A DNA stretch of 64,000 bases, from positions 1 through 64,000 of the forward strand of contig JANQLK010000007.1 in NCBI GenBank assembly GCA_028280615.1, given 5' to 3'. The position numbers and the translations under genes are program-made. Below the pieces are notes generated by a model, which searched no databases, had not been told where the DNA came from, and saw only the letters and a program-made list of their open reading frames with translations. This document shows positions 39,701 to 46,791 of this stretch, piece by piece; the stretch's first letter is position 1; every line of letters starts with the position of its first letter. The DNA is from Woeseiaceae bacterium (GTDB taxonomy: Bacteria; Pseudomonadota; Gammaproteobacteria; Steroidobacterales; Woeseiaceae).

Positions 39701-42128
39701 CGCCGTCGTCCAGATCGGTCGTCCAGCTGAACGCACCCGTGACCGGATCGATGCTCGCACCCGCGGGTGCGCCCGGGTCGAGCGAGAAGGTCAGCGTATT
39801 CGCGGGCTCGTCGCTATCCGTGGCCGTGGCCGTGAAGGTCAGCGTCTGGCCCTCGTCGACGGTCTGGTTGCCGATCGGGTCGAGCTCGGGCGCACTATTG
39901 ACCTCGTTCACGGTCACGGTGATGGTTTCGGCATCGTTGAGCGGCGGCGTGCCGTCGTCGGTCACGCGGACCGTGATGTCGAAGGTCCCGGGGCCGTCGG
40001 CCTCGTCCGGCGTCCAGCTGAAAAAGCCCGTGACCGGGTCGATGCCTGCCGTCGCCGGCGCCCCGGAGTCGAGGCTGAAGGTCAGCGTGTCGCCGGCATC
40101 GTCATCGCTCGCGGTTGCCGTAAAGGTCAGCGTGGCGCCCTCGTCAACGGTCCGGTCTCCGATCGGGTCCAGGACCGGCGCGTCGTTGCTGCCGCCGACG
40201 TCGATCGTGACCGTTGCAGAATCCTGACCGCCGTTTCCGTCGTCGTTCGTATACGTGAACGTATCGACGCCGGCGAAGTTCGCATTCGGCGTGTAGGTCA
40301 CATCGGCGCCATTGTTCGCGACCGCGCCGTTGGTCGGCTGCGTGACGCTCAGGACCGTCAGCGTGTCGCCGTCGATGTCGCTGTCGTTCGACAACACGTC
40401 GACGATGACCGGCGTGTCTTCCTGGGTCGATGCCGTGTCGTCATTGGCCACGGGCGGATCGTTGACCGGAATCACCGTGATCGACACGGTCGCTGAGTCC
40501 TCACCGCCGTTTCCGTCGTCGATCGTGTAGGTGAAGCTGTCGCTGCCGTTGAAATCCGGATCCGGCGTGTAGCGCAGCAGATTGCCGACCTGCTGCACCG
40601 TACCGTCATTCGCGCTGCCGAAGTTCGAGATCGTCAGCGTATCGTCGTCGGCATCGGTGTCGTTGGCGAGCACGTCGATGTCGGCGAAGTCGTCTTCGTT
40701 GAGGCTCGCGAGGTCATCATTGGCCACGGGATCGGTGTTCGGCTGCACGTTGACCGTGATCGTGGCCGTGTCCGGATCGGAGTCGACGTTGCCGTCGTTG
40801 ACGATGAGCTGGACGACGTACAGGCCCTCGACGTCCGGGACGAACGTCGGATTGATCGAACCCGGATCGCTCAGGGTCGCCGTGCTCGGATTGACGGAGA
40901 ACGACCAGTTGAACGTCAGCGTGTCGCCGTCGACGTCGAATGAACCGGAGCCGTCGAGCTGCACGGTGTCGTCCACCTCGACGGTCTGATCGACGCCGGC
41001 GTCGGCGACCGGCTGCGTGTTCGACGTGCTGATCGTTGCCGTATCGGGCAGGCTGTCGACGCTGCCGTCATTGACGATGAGCTGGGCCAGGTAGGTGCCC
41101 GCAACGTCGGCTACGAAGGTCGGGTTGACCGCGCTGGTATCGGACAAAACGGCCGCACTGCCTGCCGGCGGCGTCAGCGACCAGGAGAACGTCAGGGGGT
41201 CGCCGTCCGCGTCGCTGGAGCCGGAGCCGTCGAGCATGACCGTGCTGTTGACCGCCACGGTCTGATCGCTGCCGGCGTCGGCAACCGGCTGGGTGTTGTC
41301 CGTCGTGATCGTGACGAAGTCGGGCAGGCTGCCGGCCTGGCCGTCGTCAACGACCAGTTCGACGACATAGGTACCCGCGAGGTCCGCGACGAACGTCGGC
41401 ATCGGGTCCGTGGGATCGGACAGGATGGCACCGCTGCCGGCCGGCAGGCTGGCAATGGTCCAGAAGAACGTCAGCGTGTCGCCATCGGCATCGCTCGAGC
41501 CCGTGCCGTCCAGCTGGACGGTGGCACCGAGCGCAACGGCCTGGTCGGGACCCGCGTCGGCCACGGGCGGCGTGTTGCCCGGCGCCGTGACGATCACGAC
41601 GTCGTCAGGGGGACTGTCGACCGTGCCGTCGTTGACGACCAGCGCGATCACGAAATCGCCGGGAACGTCGGCCACGAACGTGGGCATCACCGCGGTCGGG
41701 TCCGAGAGCGCCGCCGCGCTGCCGCCCGGCGCCACGATGAATTCCCAGCTGAAGGTCAGCGAGTCGCCGTCGGCATCGCTGGAGCCGGATCCGTTCAGGG
41801 TTACGGTCTGGCCGACGTCGACGGTCTGGTCACTGCCCGCATCGGCCACGGGCGGTGTGTTCTGCGGCGGCTCGGCACAGCCGGGCAGCGTGCACATCTG
41901 CAAGCAGGCACGACCGTCCAGCACGGTGATGAAACCGTCGCCGTCCGCGTCGCGGGGATCGTCGGGTCCCGTCGCCGGCTGATTGCGGGCGGCGAAGATC
42001 AGCCCGATGTCTATCCGGTCGACGTCACCGTCCATATCGACGTCGCAAACCTGGCCGGCTGCATGGAGCGGCGACCAAATCGCCAGGGTGAGTACGGCGG
42101 CAACGAAGCCCCGAATGGAAAAACGCAT
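33789..42128 (-). CDS. Giant secreted multidomain Ig-like protein with N-terminal dockerin-like module
   Basis: A 2779-residue exported protein. After a signal peptide (about 1-23), residues 28-75 hold two Ca loops of dockerin type (DVDMDGDVDRID and DADGDGFITVLD). Then come four PKD-like domains (91-462), two tandem-95/cadherin-like domains (463-646), five dystroglycan-type cadherin domains (647-1132), a fifth PKD domain (1133-1222), a Calx-beta domain (1225-1337), four Ig-like domains (1338-1717), four 229-residue repeats (1720-2633) and a discoidin-like C-terminal domain (2634-2779, Cys2677/Cys2768). No LPXTG, PEP-CTERM or RTX export signal is visible. The plan fits a Ca-stiffened adhesin or glycan binder. 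The cohesin-like PEP-CTERM gene lies 194 bp upstream. Confidence 0.88.
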   Translation of the reverse strand: MRFSIRGFVAAVLTLAIWSPLHAAGQVCDVDMDGDVDRIDIGLIFAARNQPATGPDDPRDADGDGFITVLDGRACLQMCTLPGCAEPPQNTPPVADAGSDQTVDVGQTVTLNGSGSSDADGDSLTFSWEFIVAPGGSAAALSDPTAVMPTFVADVPGDFVIALVVNDGTVDSPPDDVVIVTAPGNTPPVADAGPDQAVALGATVQLDGTGSSDADGDTLTFFWTIASLPAGSGAILSDPTDPMPTFVADLAGTYVVELVVDDGQAGSLPDFVTITTDNTQPVADAGSDQTVAVNSTVMLDGSGSSDADGDPLTFSWSLTPPAGSAAVLSDTSAVNPTFVADVAGTYLAQLIVNDGSVDSLPDTATISTSNTQPVADAGVDQTVEVDDTVQLDGSGSFDVDGDTLTFNWSFSVNPSTATLSDPGSINPTFVPDVEGLYVVQLIVNDGNVDSDPDTATITVNVQPNTDPVANDDLASLNEDDFADIDVLANDTDADDDTLTISNFGSANDGTVQQVGNLLRYTPDPDFNGSDSFTYTIDDGNGGEDSATVSITVIPVNDPPVANDDTASTQEDTPVIVDVLSNDSDIDGDTLTVLSVTQPTNGAVANNGADVTYTPNANFAGVDTFTYTNDDGNGGQDSATVTIDVGGSNDAPVLDPIGDRTVDEGATLTFTATASDDDAGDTLTFSLDSGAPATAGIDPVTGFFSWTPDEADGPGTFDITVRVTDDGTPPLNDAETITVTVNEVNSAPELDPIGNQTVDEGQTLTFTATATDSDEPANTLTFSLDPGAPAGASIDPVTGAFSWTTDLDDGGNDFTVTVRVTDDGTPELDDFETITITVNSVNQPPELDPIGDRTVDEGSELSFTATATDPDAGDTLTFSLDAGAPVTASIDPTTGVFGWTPDEADGPDTVTVTVRVTDDGTPTLDDFETITITVNEVNEAPVLDPIGDRSVDEGSELSFTATASDVDEPANTLTFSLDAGAPLTASIDPTTGVFSWTPDEADGPDTITVTVRVTDDGAPALDDFETITITIDEINEAPVLDPIGDRSVDEETELAFTATASDPDLPANALTFSLDAGAPPGAAIDPSSGAFTWTPTADDGPGTFDVTIRVTDDGTPVLDDFETITITVNDVNSAPTADAGPNQSVLDIDTVQLDGSSSSDPDNDTLTYLWQLQTGPSGGAVNFSDNSIVNPTATFNVPGDYTISLTVDDGVESDTDTVVITVAAAPSLSIGSNSVTEGDAGTTTLDFTVTLSAAIDRVVTVDFATLDNTATVADNDYDAATGTVTFPANDTTPQVVSVTVNGDTDIEPNELFFVNLSAPTNAVIGAAQATGTIINDDVAGTITLNPATINLLTQESAPLSVIISNPAPAGGQVVDLAVDTGLVSVPATVTILEGLTSASVSVDAGDTEGVDTITASAAGFTSDTTTVNVGLRTMSLSLTSQLVGAGRTVDGTVTLSQAAGAGGVTVTLDVDDAGVASLNPGTVVIPAGQTMGSFQVTGVAEGSATISATAPGFQTATIGVQVTASLITLPSDVNVPLGQTASVPVSIQPNPAPAGGVDVTLVSDNTGNVVVQTPTVTIPEGAFSANATVLGAGVGPANVTASSPNFSSDSTVVNTTAEFNIVETDVNFNESFPSISLTVVLTSEGNPVAAPEPITVLLAADDPGCVSVVPSQVIETGFANVTTPLLEYGGVTPLPCTTTITASDTSITPDTVTVTVNPSPGIALFSLPFTVGAGLQDAGFLARLGEDQHGGITVRIASDDPTRLLVAPDASTPGTPFIDVPLLNGQTDVSYTIQGVEGAAGVANLTASAPGFASETGSVTVAQPAVRIESLAASIDTFDPADAFFMRVGLPNGSNTTLSNLQEARVGGGGLTVTVTSSNGSVGELETTAATATSVTVAIAEGAQFSQTSVAAGGVAFVPRGEGATIVSASIPGFVQTDAAVQNVNVTGPGITLFSLPFTVGAGLQDAGFTARLDASQHGGVILRLESSDPSVLLLAPDASTVGTGFVEYSLNNGQTDASYTIQGVEGALGTATITATAAGFTSQTGDVTVVQPALRLEGVLTSIDTLDPDDSFFARIGTPNAGNTTLQQLQEARVGGGGLTVTLTNSNAAAGELVTQAGAGQSRTVTIPEGQQFSPTTLAAGGVAFSPGGVGQTTVAGSIPGFVQTDAASQDVNVTAPGITLFSLPFTVGAGLQDANFIARLNASQHGGVTMRVESSDPSTLLIAPDASSPGAGFIDVFLPNGSTDVSYTIQGVEGTTGTATITASATGFISGNGEVNVVQPALRIEGLLSAIDTLDPDDPFFIRVGTPNATNTTLQQLQEVRVGSGPLTVTVNNAVGTVGELITNAGPGQNVTVQIAEGAQFSPNSVAGGGVAFSPITTGDTTVTASATGFITTDAAVQPVTVNSPVITLFSLPLTVGAGLQDSGFIARLGASQHGGVTLRLESSNTAAVLLSPDATTAGAGFIETFIPNGQTDVIYTIQGVQGDESTVTITASAPGFLDEIGAVTVVQAAFRLEGLATNQTGLTPDDFFVRVGIPNANNTDVQTFQEARVGGGGYTATISNLDTRVGAIFTPTESGSSITVGIPEGAQFSPTTFAAGGARFSGLTNGVTTVSALVPGLIDTTAATVGVTVSGGFTIPIGEVALTSLPGTFATSSSDFSGSFVAANGIDLNNNSSWCTANNDPAPSLTIDFASDVVVTSIQMINNQFDPGFSFLTGVYRLLDSGGTEIYNSGTVSMTNGGINLPVSPAVMGARTLVFEGVTWNSIEPCLSELSAIGISP
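34230..36971 (-). repeat. Four tandem 687-bp (229-residue) repeats
   Basis: Units begin at residues 1720, 1949, 2178 and 2407 of the giant protein, an exact 229-residue period. Each opens with I(T/A)LFSLP(F/L)TVGAGLQD and contains QHGG, TIQGV(E/Q)G and a LQEARVGGGG-like motif. Each unit appears to be two Ig-like modules fused. DNA units: 36971-36285, 36284-35598, 35597-34911 and 34910 to about 34230. Confidence 0.9.
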
Positions 42129-42322
42129 CTGCCTCTCCCGGTGACCCCGGGCCAGAGGCGCGCGACTTACGGTCTCACGGACGAGCTAGGGCGGCAGAGG
42201 TGCTGACCCCCAACGTTTGGTGAACTTGTGAACTACGACGCGTGGCTCCAACCCGAACATCCTATTGATTCTTTTTAACGTCTTCGTGCAGTGGCCCCGG
42301 CGAATTCGGGACCGGCTTCGCC

Positions 42323-42922
42323 TCAAGGGCGTGCGGGCTTTCTCATCGCTCCGAGACCCGCGAATCCGAGGATCAGTAACAACAGCGTGGACGGCTCCGC
42401 CACGACTTGTGTGATCGTGATGCTGCCGGCCCCTGGAGCAGCCTCGAGTGCAGGGCCCGTCTCGCTGCCCAGGAAGCTGAAAGGCGCCGGCTGGCCAAGA
42501 ATATTGCCCATGAGCGTCAGAGCGCTCGTGCCTATTCCCAGCGTCTCGAATGACAGCGTGAACGCCCTGAACGGCGTACCGTCCTGAAAGCCATCGAGAG
42601 ATCCGAGGAACGAAAACTCCGTCACGTCGGCAAACCCCGTACCAAAGAAAACGTCCACCACCGCGTTACCTGCGCCGCCCAGCGAGGTGCCGAAAGCAAC
42701 GGCTGATAGCGACAGCAGTGACGAGTCCCAGCTAACTTTCATGTCGTAGGTGGCGATGTTACTAGCGCTCGGGCCGATGACGACGTCCACGGTGACCTGT
42801 CGACCGAGCAGGACAGACTGGTCAGCCGGGACGAATTCGATCGGAATCGGAGCGGCGAGCGCCGGCGCCTGCGTTAGCAGGCAGCCCAACAGCAACGATG
42901 AAACGATAGGTACGATTCGCAT
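42323..42922 (-). CDS. PEP-CTERM protein with cohesin-like domain
   Basis: A 199-residue exported protein. Signal peptide at 1-23 (LLLGCLLTQAPALA), then a domain at about 27-165 with the cohesin pattern: QSVLLGRQVTVDVVIG, IATYDMKVSWDSSLLSLSAV and FRAFTLSFETLGIGTSAL. The C-terminus AEPSTLLLLILGFAGLGAMR followed by KPARP is a PEP-CTERM sorting tail (motif, hydrophobic helix, basic end) that exosortase would process. Cohesins bind dockerins; the next gene on the same strand encodes a dockerin-like module. No exosortase gene is in the window. The cohesin call rests on pattern recognition, not a search. Confidence 0.75.
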   Translation of the reverse strand: MRIVPIVSSLLLGCLLTQAPALAAPIPIEFVPADQSVLLGRQVTVDVVIGPSASNIATYDMKVSWDSSLLSLSAVAFGTSLGGAGNAVVDVFFGTGFADVTEFSFLGSLDGFQDGTPFRAFTLSFETLGIGTSALTLMGNILGQPAPFSFLGSETGPALEAAPGAGSITITQVVAEPSTLLLLILGFAGLGAMRKPARP

Positions 42923-43216
42923 GGTTACGCCCCTGTCTAGATTGACTCCAAAGCGCGTGGCCGATCATTCGATAAAAACTGTTTGCAAATATCATGCCGA
43001 TATGAGTTGTTCGCCGAGATTCAAGCACTTGGCCCGGGGCTGGACACAGTCCAGATTGGAAACTGTAAAATCGGTCGACGGTTGAACCGAGACCGTACGC
43101 GCTCGCGGCTGGGCGCCGTGCCCGGGCGAGGGCCCGCCTGCAATGAGCGATGATAGAGTTCGGGTGTCGCGTCGCGTTGACGTCCGCACTGCGAGTAAAC
43201 CCAAGCGGAGCACCGA

Positions 43217-43639
43217 ATGAAGGCAAGCGCTATTCCATTCATCGTCATCGTCGTCGCCTATTTTGCTCTCGAGCTGTTCGTAGCCAGCAGCACCAGGCAT
43301 CGAATGGAGCCCGAGTACATCTTCGCCAATCACGTGAAGGCGTCGCGCGCCGTTGATCGCTGCGGGCCGCTGAAGCCCGTGGACGCCGACAAGTTCGACG
43401 CCAACTATCGCTACTCGCGGCGACGGGCCGTCGCGGCCCGGACCGAGAGCGAACCCAATGAATCGGAGGCATCGATCGAGGCCATCGTGCACGCCCAGGA
43501 GGAGGCCGGGCGCCGCGAAGTCGACGCGCTGGTCGACGAACTCGGCTGCGACGACACCGAGCTCTTCATGCACCGGAAACGCTACGAGATTCTGGCCCGG
43601 CGGAACCTGCCTACAGAGCGGACAAACCTCAGCAGATGA
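43217..43639 (+). CDS. Hypothetical membrane-anchored protein
   Basis: A 140-residue protein starting MKASAIPFIVIVVAYFALEL with one N-terminal transmembrane helix (about 5-24), followed by a soluble, highly charged, mostly helical domain (YRYSRRRAVAARTESEPNES and EEAGRREVDALVDELGCDD). Three Cys are present at dispersed positions. No family was recognised. It diverges from the PEP-CTERM cohesin-like gene across 294 bp that hold no other gene, and converges with the next exported protein. Codon use is like the core genome. Confidence 0.5.
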   Translation: MKASAIPFIVIVVAYFALELFVASSTRHRMEPEYIFANHVKASRAVDRCGPLKPVDADKFDANYRYSRRRAVAARTESEPNESEASIEAIVHAQEEAGRREVDALVDELGCDDTELFMHRKRYEILARRNLPTERTNLSR

Positions 43640-43695
43640 GGGATGTCGAAGACTGCCCTCCCTGGCAGTCGTTCACGGCGCTGCTACAGACCCTG

Positions 43696-44250
43696 TCACC
43701 GTGCGGATAGCCTGCGCAGCGTGACCGGCACGTCGGGCGGCGACGCGGGCTCGAAGCGATCGGCATTCTCGATCGGGTCCGCGCAGTTGAAGATCGGGAA
43801 CGGTGCGGGGCCCTCGCATTTGAGCTCGAAGACGTTCACGTCGCCGACCAGCGTGTCGCGGCCCCGGTGCCTGAGTGACAGGTGCACGCGCTGCCAGCCC
43901 AGGACGTCGCCGGTCGCCGCGTCGGCCTGCAGGAACAGCATCACGACCCGAATCCCGTTGCGGGTGAATCGCCAGCTGCCGAGCTGCGCGGAATCGCGCG
44001 TCGCGAACGGAAGTCCGCCGAAGTCACCGCCGTCGACGAGCACGGCCGTGCGATCGAGATGTATCGACATGATGCCCGGCAAGCTCAGCCCGGGCGGAAG
44101 CCCGAACGGACCGGCATCCAGCGCCACGTACCAGGTACCGAATGGGTAGTGCCGGTTCCTGGCGTCGGCGTTGGTCGGCGCGATAGTGACGCCGGCCAGG
44201 ATGACCACGGCCAGCAGCGTGAGAGTGCTTCGACTGTGCGTGCGTTTCAC
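43696..44250 (-). CDS. Hypothetical exported protein
   Basis: A 184-residue protein with a signal peptide (STLLTLLAVVILAGVTIAPT-like, cleaved near DARN). The mature part looks like a small beta-barrel: GTWYVALDAGPFGLPPG, MSIHLDRTAVLVDGGDFGG, GSWRFTRNGIRVVMLFLQAD, QRVHLSLRHRGRDTLVGDV. The order of Trp-containing strands recalls lipocalin-like or extracellular folds, but this is only a visual impression. Two Cys (ELKCEGP and FNCADP) may form a disulfide. GTG start with an AAGGGGAA site. The CadC-like regulator ends upstream on the same strand, 113 bp away. Confidence 0.6.
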   Translation of the reverse strand: MKRTHSRSTLTLLAVVILAGVTIAPTNADARNRHYPFGTWYVALDAGPFGLPPGLSLPGIMSIHLDRTAVLVDGGDFGGLPFATRDSAQLGSWRFTRNGIRVVMLFLQADAATGDVLGWQRVHLSLRHRGRDTLVGDVNVFELKCEGPAPFPIFNCADPIENADRFEPASPPDVPVTLRRLSAR

Positions 44251-44363
44251 GGCGGTTCCCCTTTGATTCCCTGTGGGAGAGCCATCGTGAATCGCGACGC
44301 GTTGGCAGTCCTCGGGGAAACCTCCGGATTCGCTGGCGGGACACCGGATTCAGACTCAGGACA

Positions 44364-46037
44364 CTAGGCGGCCGGCAGGCCGATCCGCGCCCGCAAGGCT
44401 TCGAAGTCTTTGTTGTCGCGGAGCTCCGCGAAGCAGGGCAGAAGGCACAGGAGGTCGACTTGCATGAAGTCGTCCCGGTCGACGGCGGCGTCGAGTATCC
44501 GGATCGCGGCGCCCGTGTTCCCCGCCAGGCTGTAGAGCCGCGCGATCAGCCGCGGCGATACATACTGCTCGAGCGCGCGTTTCTCGAGCAGACGGCTCGC
44601 CTCGCCGAGGCGGCTGGCGACGTCGCCGCCGTCCGTGCCGGCAAGCGCCTCTGAAACCGGGGCGTCGTGTTGCCACACGGTCCGCTCGAGTTCCAGCGCG
44701 TCGGGCCGGCCGCATACCCAGGCCAGGTCGGCACTGAGCTCCAGCGCCGGCGGGAACGACGGGTCCAGTTCGAGTACCTGTGCGAGGTCCGACTCGGCTC
44801 GCTCCCAGCGACCGGTGCCGCAGTGGCAGAGCGCGCTGCCGTAGCGCACGGCCGGATTGAGCGGGTCGAGGCGGCAGGCCTCATCGACCTGGCCGCGCGC
44901 GCCGTCGTCGTGCATAGCCGCGAGAAACAGCGCGGTGAGGAGCCGGGCGTGCGCGAGGTTCGGGTTGGCATCGATGGCCGCCTCGAACCGGTCCCGCGCC
45001 TCACGCCAGTCGCGCTCGATATAAAACTGATAGGCGCCCGCCAGCATGTTAGCATCGGCATCGTCCGGATCGATCTCGAGCGCCGCCGTAACGGCCTCGG
45101 ATACCCGGCTGCGGACTTCGGTAGCCGACATCACGCCCCAGTATCCCAACGCGCCCCAGACGTCGGCGACGCCCGCGTGTGCGGCGCAGAAACGCGGCGC
45201 GATATCGATCGCGGTCTGGAAATGCTCCAGCGCCTGCTGAAAATGCTCGGGACTCAGCTTGTACCAGTGAAAGCGGCCCATGAGATAGCGGCGGACCGCT
45301 TCCGCGTCGATGTCGACGGCCGCCGCGCCCGGCGCGGCGATACGTCCGCCGTCACTGACCCGTCTCGCGATCTCGCCGGCGACCGACTCGGCTTCGCGGA
45401 ACAATCGCGCCTGCGCGAATCGACGGGAATCGGCCCAGACGTGCGTGTCAGTGGTGGCATCGATCAGCTGCACCGTAACGGCGATAGGGTCGGCCGCGTC
45501 GACGACAGACCCTTCGACGATGGTGTCGGCCCCGAGCCGGGTCGCGATGTCCGGCAGCGACAACGTGCTGCCCCGGAACACCATGACCGACTGCCGGGAG
45601 ATGACCCGCAACCCGGCGCAGGTGCTCAACGAGGCGATCAACGAGTCGGTCATGCCGTCGGCAACGTAGTTGTTGTCGTCGTCGCCGGTCAGGTTCGAGA
45701 GTGGCAGCACGGCTACGACGGGCGTGGCGGCCGAGGAGGCCGCGACCAGGCGGTATCCCCGCTTCGGAATGGTTTCGAGAATGTGCGGATGACGCGGGTC
45801 GTCGTCGAGCGCCTTGCGCAGCGCGGAGACCGCCGTCTGCAGGGCGCTGTCCGTGACGTAGGAATGTGGCCAGACGTTGCTGATGATCTGGTCGCGACCG
45901 AGCACCCTGCCCGGGTTGGCCGCGAAGTAGACGAGCAGGTCCATCACCCTGGGTTCGAGGCGGCGCTCGACGCTGCCGCGTACGACCGTGTTTCGGTCAG
46001 GCTTGACAAGCCATTTGCCGACCGTGAATTCCCGCAA
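44364..46037 (-). CDS. Winged-helix/TPR regulator, CadC family without clear membrane helix
   Basis: A 557-residue protein. Residues 1-100 form an OmpR-type winged helix (RRLEPRVMDLLVYFAANPGR, ALQTAVSALRKALDDD, LETIPKRGYRLV). A FlgO/TolB-like alpha/beta domain follows (about 105-225: VAVLPLSNLTGDDDNNYVAD, ADTIVEGSVV), then TPR units to about 500. Unlike the 778-residue paralogue at 26615-28951, no distinct transmembrane helix joins the DNA-binding and sensor parts, so it may be cytoplasmic. TTG start, uncertain. Target genes are not evident; the exported protein gene downstream is a candidate. Confidence 0.82.
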   Translation of the reverse strand: MREFTVGKWLVKPDRNTVVRGSVERRLEPRVMDLLVYFAANPGRVLGRDQIISNVWPHSYVTDSALQTAVSALRKALDDDPRHPHILETIPKRGYRLVAASSAATPVVAVLPLSNLTGDDDNNYVADGMTDSLIASLSTCAGLRVISRQSVMVFRGSTLSLPDIATRLGADTIVEGSVVDAADPIAVTVQLIDATTDTHVWADSRRFAQARLFREAESVAGEIARRVSDGGRIAAPGAAAVDIDAEAVRRYLMGRFHWYKLSPEHFQQALEHFQTAIDIAPRFCAAHAGVADVWGALGYWGVMSATEVRSRVSEAVTAALEIDPDDADANMLAGAYQFYIERDWREARDRFEAAIDANPNLAHARLLTALFLAAMHDDGARGQVDEACRLDPLNPAVRYGSALCHCGTGRWERAESDLAQVLELDPSFPPALELSADLAWVCGRPDALELERTVWQHDAPVSEALAGTDGGDVASRLGEASRLLEKRALEQYVSPRLIARLYSLAGNTGAAIRILDAAVDRDDFMQVDLLCLLPCFAELRDNKDFEALRARIGLPAA

Positions 46038-46153
46038 CGCTGCTCCAGTCGTGTTCTCCGCCCCGGTGTCGGGCGACGGAACCGATACTACTACGACGGG
46101 GCGTCGCGGCGCGGTCCGCGCGTGGCGGATTCAGGAACGGCGACCCGCGCGTG

Positions 46154-46729
46154 CTAGTCGCGTTCGAACGTGAGCTCGAACGTGACGGGTACGGCCGGCG
46201 AAATGCTGGGCAGGCCGGCGACTTCGCGGAGCTTCTCGACGCCGGCGGCGAGTCCGGACTGGCCCGCGTTCACGATCAAGGGCTTCGCGCTGCTGACGAG
46301 CAGCGTGTCCTTGCCGAGCCGCGCGACGTTCAGGTCCAGCGTGACGCTCAGGCTCGTGCCATGTATCTGCAGCTGGCCTTCGCTGACGAGCTGGGTACGC
46401 TCGCCCGGCTCGAGGTCCTTTATGCTGACCGGTTCTACGTGCGCGACAATCGTCGCGGCGGGGTACTCCTCGGTCTCGAACAGCATCTCGCGCATACGCT
46501 GGTCGCGGATTTCGATCGACGTGTCGACGCTGTTCAGGTCGATGCTGACGACGGCGCTGCCGTCATCGTCCACGCGGCCTTCGAGCTCGCCGAACGTGTG
46601 AACCTCGGCCGCCACGTTGGCCTTGGTCGAGACGAAATTCACGCGCGACGCGTCATTGTTCAGGACCCAGCCCGCGGAAGCGGATGCGCTGGCGAGCGTG
46701 AGGAGCAGGATCGTGGCGGGTCGTTTCAT
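46154..46729 (-). CDS. YceI family periplasmic protein
   Basis: A 191-residue exported protein with signal peptide (KRPATILLLTLASASASA) and a YceI lipocalin-like barrel: SRVNFVSTKANVAAEVHTFG, VVSIDLNSVDTSIEIRDQRM, and the C-terminal VPVTFELTFERD. YceI proteins bind isoprenoid quinones or similar lipids in the periplasm; the ligand here is unknown. The ATG at 46729 follows a clear GGAGG site, which decides it over a longer frame from 46783. It follows the lipoprotein gene by 62 bp on the same strand. Confidence 0.9.
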   Translation of the reverse strand: MKRPATILLLTLASASASAGWVLNNDASRVNFVSTKANVAAEVHTFGELEGRVDDDGSAVVSIDLNSVDTSIEIRDQRMREMLFETEEYPAATIVAHVEPVSIKDLEPGERTQLVSEGQLQIHGTSLSVTLDLNVARLGKDTLLVSSAKPLIVNAGQSGLAAGVEKLREVAGLPSISPAVPVTFELTFERD

Positions 46730-46791
46730 CGGTACCTCCGAAAGATTGCCACCGAGGGTAAACACTTTGATGCCCGGCTGCATCCCCGGCT

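Noticed and set aside
34713-40227. Several plus-strand frames of up to about 540 residues
   Set aside because: They are shadows of the repetitive giant protein gene; their own repeats merely mirror its period, and they lack ribosome sites and known motifs.
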